From Rhynchopus sp. YZ270_cl-10 (taxonomy: Eukaryota; Euglenozoa; Diplonemea; Diplonemida; Diplonemidae): a stretch of 64,000 nt of DNA. The translations under genes and the position numbers were made by a program. The notes below the pieces were generated by a model, which had not been told where the DNA came from, did no database searches, and was given only the letters and a program-made list of their open reading frames with translations. The stretch covers positions 496,001-560,000 of the forward strand of contig OZ037918.1 in NCBI GenBank assembly GCA_964035575.1. Reading direction: 5' to 3'. This document shows, piece after piece, positions 56,101 through 64,000 of the stretch (position 1 is the first letter of the stretch; every line of letters starts with the position of its first letter).

Positions 56101-59100
56101 GGTTTTGTTCGTAACAGAACAACCCGTCCAAAAGCGTCGGTTTTGTTCGCAACAGAACAACCCATCCAAAAGCGTCGGTTTTGTTCGTAACAGAACAACC
56201 CGTCCAAAAGCGTCGGTTTTGTTCGTAACAGAACAACCCGTCCAAAAGCGTCGGTTTTGTTCGTAACAGAACAACCCATCCAAAAGCGTCGGTTTTGTTC
56301 GCAACAGAACAACCCATCCAAAAGCGTCGGTTTTGTTCGTTACAGAACAACCCGTCCAAAAGCGTCGGTTTTGTTCGTAACAGAACAACCCATCCAAAAG
56401 CGTCGGTTCTGTTCGTAACAGAACAACCCGTCCAAAAGCGTCGGTTTTGTTCGCAACAGAACAACCCGTCCAAAAGCGTCGGTTTTGTTCGCAACAGAAC
56501 AACCCATCCAAAAGCGTCGGTTTTGTTCGTAACAGAACATCCCGTCCAAAAGCGTCGGTTTTGTTCGCAACAGAACAACCCATCCAAAAGCGTCGGTTTT
56601 GTTCGTAACAGAACAACCCGTCCAAAAGCGTCGGTTTTGTTCGTAACAGAACAACCCATCCAAAAGCGTCGGTTTTGTTCGCAACAGAACAACCCATCCA
56701 AAAGCGTCGGTTTTGTTCGCAACACAGCAACCCATCCAAAAGCGTCGGTTCTGTTCGCAACAGAACAACCCGTCCAAAAGCGTCGGTTCTGTTCGCAACA
56801 GAACAACCCATCCAAAAGCGTCGGTTCTGTTCGCAACACAGCAACCCATCCAAAAGCGTCGGTTCTGTTCGCAACAGAACAACCCGTCCAAAAGCGTCGG
56901 TTTTGTTCGCAACACAGCAACCCATCCAAAAGCGTCGGTTCTGTTCGCAACAGAACAACCCGTCCAAAAGCGTCGGTTTTGTTCGTAACAGAGCAACCCA
57001 TCCAAAAGCGTCGGTTTTGTTCGTAACAGAACAACCCATCCAAAAGCGTCGGTTTTGTTCGTAACAGAACAACCCGTCCAAAAGCGTCGGTTTTGTTCGT
57101 AACAGAACAACCCATCCAAAAGCGTCGGTTTTGTTCGTAACAGAACAACCCATCCAAAAGCGTCGGTTTTGTTCGCAACAGAACAACCCATCCAAAAGCG
57201 TCGGTTTTGTTCGTAACAGAACAACCCGTCCAAAAGCGTCGGTTTTGTTCGTAACAGAACAACCCATCCAAAAGCGTCGGTTTTGTTCGTAACAGAACAA
57301 CCCGTCAAAAAGCGTCGGTTTTGTTCGCAACAGAACAACCCATCCAAAAGCGTCGGTTTTGTTCGTAACAGAACAACCCATCCAAAAGCGTCGGTTTTGT
57401 TCGCAACAGAACAACCCATCCAAAAGCGTCGGTTTTGTTCGTAACAGAACAACCCATCCAAAAGCGTCGGTTTTGTTCGTAACGGAACAACACATCCAAA
57501 AGCGTCGGTTTTGTTCGTAACAGAGCAACCCATCCAAAAGCGTCGGTTTTGTTCGCAACAGAACAACCCATCCAAAAGCGTCGGTTTTGTTCGTAACAGA
57601 ACAACACATCCAAAAGCGTCGGTTTTGTTCGCAACAGAACAACCCGTCCAAAAGCGTCGGTTTTGTTCGTAACAGAACAACCCATCCAAAAGCGTCGGTT
57701 TTGTTCGTAACAGAACAACACATCCAAAAGCGTCGGTTTTGTTCGTAACAGAGCAACCCATCCAAAAGCGTCGGTTCTGTTCGCAACAGAAGAACCCGTC
57801 CAAAAGCGTCGGTTTTGTTCGCAACAGAACAACCCATCCAAAAGCGTCGGTTTTGTTCGTAACAGAACAACCCATCCAAAAGCGTCGGTTTTGTTCGCAA
57901 CAGAACAACCCGTCCAAAAGCGTCGGTTTTGTTCGCAACAGAACAACCCGTCCAAAAGCGTCGGTTTTGTTCGTAACAGAACAACCCATCCAAAAGCGTC
58001 GGTTTTGTTCGCAACAGAACAAACCATGCAAAAGCGTCGGTTTTGTTCGTAACAGAACAACCCGTCAAAAAGCGTCGGTTTTGTTCGCAACAGAACAACC
58101 CATCCAAAAGCATCGGTTTTGTTCGTTACAGAACAACCCGTCCAAAAGCGTCGGTTTTGTTCGCAACAGAGCGACCCGTTATAAAGCGTCGGTTTATTCG
58201 TAACAGAGCGACCCGTTAAAAAGCGTCGGTTTTGTTCGTAACAGAACAACCCATCCAAAAGCGTCGGTTTTGTTCGTAACAGAACAACCCATCCAAAAGC
58301 GTCGGTTTTGTTCGTAACAGAGCAACCCATCCAAAAGCGTCGGTTCTGTTCGCAACAGAAGAACCCGTCCAAAAGCGTCGGTTTTGTTCGCAACAGAACA
58401 ACCCATCCAAAAGCGTCGGTTCTGTTCGCAACAGAAGAACCCGTCCAAAAGCGTCGGTTTTGTTCGCAACAGAACAACCCATCCAAAAGCGTCGGTTTTG
58501 TTCGTAACAGAACAACCCATCCAAAAGCGTCGGTTCTGTTCGCAACAGAAGAACCCGTCCAAAAGCGTCGGTTTTGTTCGCAACAGAACAACCCATCCAA
58601 AAGCGTCGGTTTTGTTCGTAACAGAACAACCCATCCAAAAGCGTCGGTTCTGTTCGCAACAGAAGAACCCGTCCAAAAGCGTCGGTTTTGTTCGCAACAG
58701 AACAACCCGTCCAAAAGCGTCGGTTTTGTTCGCAACAGAACAACCCATCCAAAAGCGTCGGTTTTGTTCGTAACAGAGCAACCCATCCAAAAGCGTCGGT
58801 TCTGTTCGCAACAGAAGAACCCGTCCAAAAGCGTCGGTTTTGTTCGCAACAGAACAACCCATCCAAAAGCGTCGGTTTTGTTCGTAACAGAACAACCCAT
58901 CCAAAAGCGTCGGTTCTGTTCGCAACAGAAGAACCCGTCCAAAAGCGTCGGTTTTGTTCGCAACAGAACAACCCATCCAAAAGCGTCGGTTTTGTTCGTA
59001 ACAGAACAACCCATCCAAAAGCGTCGGTTCTGTTCGCAACAGAAGAACCCGTCCAAAAGCGTCGGTTTTGTTCGCAACAGAACAACCCATCCAAAAGCGT

Positions 59101-60222
59101 CGGTTTTGTTCGTAACAGAACAACCCATCCAAAAGCGTCGGTTCTGTTCGCAACAGAAGAACCCGTCCAAAAGCGTCGGTTTTGTTCGCAACAGAACAAC
59201 CCGTCCAAAAGCGTCGGTTTTGTTCGCAACAGAACAACCCATCCAAAAGCGTCGGTTTTGTTCGTAACAGAGCAACCCATCCAAAAGCGTCGGTTCTGTT
59301 CGCAACAGAAGAACCCGTCCAAAAGCGTCGGTTTTGTTCGCAACAGAACAACCCATCCAAAAGCGTCGGTTTTGTTCGTAACAGAACAACCCATCCAAAA
59401 GCGTCGGTTCTGTTCGCAACAGAAGAACCCGTCCAAAAGCGTCGGTTTTGTTCGCAACAGAACAACCCATCCAAAAGCGTCGGTTTTGTTCGTAACAGAA
59501 CAACCCATCCAAAAGCGTCGGTTCTGTTCGCAACAGAAGAACCCGTCCAAAAGCGTCGGTTTTGTTCGCAACAGAACAACCCGTCCAAAAGCGTCGGTTT
59601 TGTTCGCAACAGAACAACCCATCCAAAAGCGTCGGTTTTGTTCGTAACAGAACATCCCGTCAAAAAGCGTCGGTTTTGTTCGCAACAGAACAACCCATCC
59701 AAAAGCGTCGGTTTTGTTCGTAACAGAACAACCCGTCAAAAAGCGTCGGTTTTGTTCGCAACAGAACAACCCATCCAAAAGCGTCGGTTTTGTTCGCAAC
59801 AGAACAACCCATCCAAAAGCATCGGTTTTGTTCGTTACAGAACAACCCGTCCAAAAGCGTCGGTTTTGTTCGCAACAGAGCGACCCGTTAAAAAGCGTCG
59901 GTTTATTCGTAACAGAGCGACCCGTTAAAAAGCGTCGGTTTTGTTCGTAACAGAACAACCCGTCAAAAAGCGTCGGTTTTGTTCGCAACAGAACAACCCA
60001 TCCAAAAGCGTCGGTTTTGTTCGTAACAGAACAACCCATCCAAAAGCGTCGGTTTTGTTCGTAACAGAACAACCCATCCAAAAGCGTCGGTTTTGTTCGT
60101 AACAGAACAACCCGTCCAAAAGCGTCGGTTTTGTTCGTAACAGAACAACCCGTCCAAAAGCGTCGGTTATGTTCGCAACAGAACAACCCGTCCAAAAGCG
60201 TCGGTTTTGTTCGCAACAGAAA
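53101..60222. repeat. 38-bp satellite, about 187 units
   Basis: The unit GGTTTTGTTCGTAACAGAAC continues AACCCATCCAAAAGCGTC, 38 bp in all. Variants alternate at a few positions (GTAAC/GCAAC, CATCC/CGTCC, AGAAC/AGAGC/AGAAG). Longer periods are visible: a distinctive ACATCCC variant recurs at about 532- and 608-bp steps in 53.3-56 kb, and a 114-bp/494-bp pattern with GAAGAACCC repeats in 58.3-59.65 kb. Unit length keeps all three minus-strand frames open for kilobases, which explains the huge but meaningless frames. Confidence 0.97.
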
Positions 60223-60649
60223 CACAAGAAATTCACCGATATGCTGGAATCCGCACATTCCCTCCTCGTTAAGGAGAGGCAAGACAAGGAGGATGAGATT
60301 GATCGAAACAACACCCTACACACACTCATTGAGAAACGCGACGAACAGATTCAGGATCTTTCAGACCGGAATGAGGAAATCTTTGACCAATAAGCGAAGC
60401 TGCGTGCAATGAGTCAGAACTTCCGCGAGAACGTACAACTCATGGTTGCACACCACCAGGAGAAGCCGCAGCACACAGCCACCTCCTCCTCCTCCTCCTC
60501 CTCCTCCCTCATCCAACGCCTCCAGCAGATGCAACAGGAGAACGAACGCCTCCACATGGAGTTAGAGCGAAAGGCGCTCACCGCAACCACACAACGTTAC
60601 TCCCCCATCCCCGAGCCACCCACAGAGCGCGGACTTAGCCCCGAGGGGG
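60220..60649 (+). pseudogene. Coiled-coil gene fragment inside the satellite
   Basis: About 430 bp of non-satellite sequence interrupt the array. One frame reads as a charged coiled coil (KFTDMLESAHSLLVKERQDK and onward). An in-frame TAA at 60391-60393 follows, then the same frame continues with AKLRAMSQNF, a poly-Ser run (TCC)n and a Pro-rich tail into flanking satellite. GC and codon use resemble host genes rather than the satellite. It lacks a clear start and end, so it is most likely a captured, broken piece of a host gene. The parent was not recognised. Confidence 0.65.
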
Positions 60650-60776
60650 AGAACAACCCGTCCAAAAGCGTCGGTTTTGTTCGCAACAGAGCGACCCGTT
60701 AAAAAGCGTCGGTTTATTCGTAACAGAGCGACCCGTTAAAAAGCGTCGGTTTTGTTCGTAACAGAACAACCCGTCG
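60650..60776. repeat. Last units of the 38-bp satellite
   Basis: Three to four units, including the GAGCGACCCGTTAAAAAGCG variant also seen at 58170-58230 and 59880-59940, close the array after the gene fragment. Confidence 0.9.
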
Positions 60777-61273
60777 GAGGATGATAAGAATAGATGTCCG
60801 ACAAAACAACGATCCTGAAACCGGTGTTTGTACTGCTGCCTTCAAGAAGACAAGATATGTCAGTTGGAGTGGAAGTGTGGGGAGTAGGTTAGTGACTGTG
60901 ATGTGTTGTAGAAGCAAGTGTGTTGGCAACCCTAATGTGGTGGTCAAATTTTTGGCTAGGCAGCTCAAGGTGAATACGTTCACCGAGTCCCACAAATAGT
61001 ACGAGCACCCCACTCCCCTTATCTTTGCTATTGCATCATCATTTCAGTTCAGTTGTCTCCACCCCACACCACCACGCACCAAAGGCCATATCTGCGCAAG
61101 AATTACTCTCACTTGGCATTAACCACCACGCACCAGTGGGCTATACTCCGTTCAGGCGTTACCCACTCCAAACCCGTTATAAAAAACCACCACGCACCTC
61201 TTTCATTACGCCAACAGGAAACGTAACCCCTTCTCTCCTCATATACCCCCAACACCTTTCCCTTTCCCCAAAC
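60777..61273. other. Intergenic / 5' flank of nuclease-kinase gene
   Basis: A 72-codon frame at 60781-60999 has no recognised similarity and I do not call it a gene. CACCACGCACC occurs four times between 61068 and 61200. A TATAAAAAA box at 61178-61186 lies about 90 bp before the ATG at 61274 and is a plausible core promoter. Confidence 0.5.
61178..61186 (+). promoter_or_regulatory. Candidate TATA box of nuclease-kinase gene
   Basis: TATAAAAAA lies about 90 bp upstream of the chosen start codon in otherwise C/A-rich sequence. Position and sequence fit a core promoter, but there is no transcript evidence. Confidence 0.4.
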
Positions 61274-63337
61274 ATGACTGATCCCAATGACCCTGTAGCA
61301 AAGGCTGATAATGAGATTGCTGAACTGAAGGAGAGGGAGAAGACGCTGCAGAAGCAGATCGAGGAGTGGACCACTAGGTTGGTCAATAAAGTTCATGAAA
61401 TTGGAGGGCATGAAAATGATGTCCTGATTGCCGAAGCTGGAGGGTACACTGGCGCTGATAGCGCAGCTGCAGCATGCGCGCGCAAAATCGCCAGGCTCAA
61501 GGTGGAGAAAACGGTATGGCCCTTGCTTTCAATTTTTTATTTTATTTTTCTAGCATCACCCATTCGCAACATGTGTGTCGTGTGGAACTCTTTGTAGTTT
61601 CTATTCACTTAACCTTTGAGTTGAGCCATTACATGTGGTTGTACTGTCTGTGTGGCGTAGGGAACCTCGGACCTTTTGGGGGCATGGCGAGTGGTCTACT
61701 TGCTTTCCACACCCATCTTTATTTTATTTTTCTAGCATCACCCATTCACAACATGTGTGTGTTGGGGTTGTAATTGCAGGTACTGGTGATGCACAGTGTG
61801 ATAGAACTTTGTTGCTATTTTGTTATTTCTAGTTTTGTGCATTCACTTTCCACACACTCAACAGCAAGTTGGTAAAGAGCTGTTGAGTGCACGTGGGACG
61901 CTGCAGAGTCGGACAGCGCAACAGACGTTGGCGATGGAAGATTCGCGGGGAGGAGGGCAGAAGAGAAAGGCACCACTTGACAGTGAGGATGTGGAGCAGA
62001 TAATCGAGCAGCTGCAAGCGCACAAAAGGCGTAAGAGTTCTGATTCTTATACCACATCCACGAGAGCCGAGGTAGCAGCAATAGTAAGCAAAGACGCAGT
62101 TATGTTTGAAGCGAAGACAACGCAATATGAGTCTTGGAAAGGTTGGGGGAATCTGCGGGCTGCGTGTTCCAATGCCAAGACTGAACACGATTTGCAAACT
62201 GCATTCACTACGTTTGCCTCATCCTGGAAGGGAGAAAGTGGTCTCTCCTGGAAGGATACAAGCACTGGCACAGCCATGGAAGGCCGGAGACCTGACCTTT
62301 CATGTGTGCGCCGTGACACAGTACCGCACGAAGGCACTATCCTTGCCGTATTGGAGCTGAAGGCACCTGACGTTAAAGTAGACTGCTTCGACTCTGTTGG
62401 GGAGGTCGTTAAGAAGGTGGTGCGCTATCTGAAGCATCAGAGGTTGAGACACAAATTCTGCGGTATGGTGTTCAACGGAAAAGCTGCCGTGTCGCTGTAT
62501 GCTGTAAGGGAGGAAGAAACGATCAGAGTGCACCAAAGTCACACAGTAGAAGATGAGCGTGCCTGGGAACTTGTCCGCAGCTTCATAGAATCATCGAGTG
62601 ACGATCTGGGCATGCTGCCTCCTGTCAAAATTGGAGGACACGAGTATACGGTGCTCGGGTTCAGAGGACGGGGTGGTTCTTGTTCGGTATACTCAGTGGA
62701 GGACATTGATGGCATGGTGGAGAATGGGCTGATCAAGATCTACACTGATGAAAGGGTGAGGGAAAAGGAAGAAGCCACACTACGATTCCTTGCCTCCCAG
62801 GAAAGCATTGCAACGCGTGTCACTAAGGTTGTGGCATCTGAGGGCAAGTACCTTGTTGTGACGCCACGAGCTCATCATTTTACTGCGGGGACGTTCTGTT
62901 TCGAGCATGCTGAGCGGATCATGGAAGTGCTGAAGCATGTTCACCACCAAGGCATAGTCCATCGAGATGTGCGCCCGGCGAACTTTTTCCGCGTCGAAAC
63001 AAGTGACAGACCCGAGGTCCTGGTGAATGATTGGACTAATTCTGCTCTGACGACTGATCATTGCGTCTATGCCGGTGCACCGGGTGGCTACAAGGCGCCT
63101 TGGATTCCCCAAGATGGTGGGAAGTACCAGCCGAGTCCGAAGGACGACCTGTACAGTTTCATAGTGTCCTGCCACGAGGTCAGGACGAGAGGAGGTACAC
63201 CAAAAGAGCTTAACAGAACCGAGGGATGGCGCAACGCATTGCAATTAACGGCGGGTCCTGACGACTCTCAGTGTCATGATAACTTGCTGCAGATGCTGCG
63301 TACTCATCTGCCCTCACTCGCAACTGATCATCTTTAG
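61274..63337 (+). CDS. Coiled-coil / PD-(D/E)XK nuclease / kinase fusion, CRN-like
   Basis: Exon 1 is 61274-61513 and exon 2 is 61865-63337, joined across a 351-nt intron (GTATGG...CAACAG, phase 0), giving about 570 aa. Residues ~10-40 form a charged coiled coil. A Lys/Arg patch (QAHKRRK) near residue 130 could be a nuclear localisation signal. Residues ~180-270 show the restriction-endonuclease-like core RRPDLS...LAVLELKAPD (catalytic D, E-x-K present). Residues ~340-560 are a protein kinase: glycine loop GRGGSCSVY, lysine in LIKIY, catalytic loop HRDVRPANF, and NDW in place of DFG with the metal-binding Asp kept. Nuclease-kinase fusions of this kind are known among Crinkler (CRN)-type effectors or anti-element proteins, many linked to transposons. 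The usual ubiquitin-like header is absent. Both catalytic sets look intact. Its target is unknown. Confidence 0.8.
61514..61864 (+). other. Intron with internal duplication
   Basis: A segment TTTATTTTATTTTTCTAGCA followed by TCACCCATTC and CAACATGTGTG occurs twice (about 61536-61577 and 61720-61761). Each copy has a good TTTTCTAG acceptor, so alternative 3' splice sites or a small duplicated exon-intron border are possible. Confidence 0.6.
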
Positions 63338-64000
63338 TAGCTCTTGGTCTCTTGGGAGGGTGGAAGGACAAGTAGCTGTCTAGGCATACCTCGAAGGCGA
63401 ATACGTATTCGCTCTATATTCGGATAAAATTCTTGGACCATATTCGCCCTATATTCGGTGTGCTGCGGAGGTTGTTGTGTTGGTGCATGAAACCGGGTAT
63501 TTGTGGGAAGATTCTCTGAGATGTATGTGATCGCTCCACCACACCGTGTGTAGCGAAGCGCTACACTGTACTGTGGGACATTAATGAGGGTAACCTGACA
63601 TAATTGATATTAGATATTAGAACAGAGAAAATAGATATTGCACTGCATTAGGTCGCTTTTTGGGTGCCCGCGGGTGAGACACAGTAAGTACGCGATGTAA
63701 TTTGTAAGCGGCTTGTATAAAACAAAGGATTTTTGCGGAAACAAGTAGAAACGTAAATAATTGCGAAAAAGATAAAAAGGTTTTTGCGGAAATGAGTAGA
63801 ACCGCATACAGAGATGGGCTGTCATTGAGGAACCAGAATAGGGGATGTTCGTCCAAAGGGCTGGTCTTTGTGTGAAAGTGGTACACCTCCCACCAGCATC
63901 CGAAGTGCCCTCAGGTGTATAAAAGGTTTCGATTCTTGCTCCTTTTGAAAGAAAATGTTTTTACGAAACTGAGTAGTTCCTATGTCAGAGCATATTGTCC
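63338..64000. other. 3' flank with short repeats, no gene
   Basis: It contains CGAATACGTATTCG (palindrome, 63400-63413), TATTCG repeats to 63457 with CCTATATTCGG, and three diverged copies of GTTTTTGCGGAAATGAGTAG at about 63727, 63779 and 63958. No coding gene or RNA gene was recognised. Confidence 0.5.

Noticed and set aside
53101..60222. CRISPR-like array
   Set aside because: Repeats are contiguous with no unique spacers, and the surroundings are eukaryotic.
53075..60330. Open frames up to ~1660 codons on the minus strand with repeated DGLFCCEQNRRFW-type units
   Set aside because: The 38-bp unit has no stop in several frames, so all three minus-strand frames are open at once. No start context, domain or composition of a real protein is seen.
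60391..60393. Reassigned TAA codon (alternative genetic code)
   Set aside because: The transporter gene ends naturally at TAA in the right place, and other genes use TGA and TAG as stops, so the standard code is the simpler reading.
60781..60999. 72-codon frame next to the satellite
   Set aside because: It is short, has no recognised motif, and starts at the satellite edge; not enough to call a gene.

Overview
The window reads as nuclear DNA of a eukaryote, most likely a unicellular protist or alga that I cannot place further. Genes are sparse. At least three carry GT-AG introns, in two size classes (about 40 nt and 320-500 nt), and the best-supported donors are GTAT-type. Intergenic DNA is full of homopolymer runs and repeats. 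No tRNA, rRNA or CRISPR array was recognised.

Left third (1-28350). A 4-kb DNA transposon with ~0.5-kb terminal inverted repeats (2605-6577) carries a probable transposase with C-terminal zinc fingers and a second, unrecognised protein. Next come a small unknown gene (about 7782-8982, minus), a perfect 49-copy octamer array, and a foldback-type element (12695-15129). Two convincing host genes follow, both on the minus strand: a four-exon amino-acid transporter of the AAAP/SLC32-36-38 type (20035-23159) and a secreted glycoside-hydrolase-like protein (25329-27560).

Middle and right (28353-60776). A 38-bp satellite (mostly 53101-60776, with a fragment at 28353-28419) is split by a 24.7-kb complex of about 19 non-coding cassettes or cassette remnants. 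Most carry a ~57-bp minisatellite, a conserved core and a perfect palindrome at one end. Nearly all junctions fall between A and T. Two nested insertions can be compared with uninterrupted copies inside the same window. In one of them a 408-bp MITE is cut into 76 + 332 bp, with no base gained or lost. Insertion between A and T without target duplication, a terminal hairpin, an internal minisatellite and tandem or nested arrays are together what is known of non-autonomous Helitron/Helentron (DINE-1-like) elements. This rolling-circle-like cassette system is the main discovery candidate. A complete hAT transposon with an 8-bp target duplication (32679-35392) sits inside one cassette.

Right edge. 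A broken coiled-coil gene fragment lies inside the satellite (60220-60649). Beyond the satellite is a two-exon gene (61274-63337) for a coiled-coil, PD-(D/E)XK nuclease and protein-kinase fusion, an architecture known from Crinkler (CRN)-type effectors that are historically linked to transposons.
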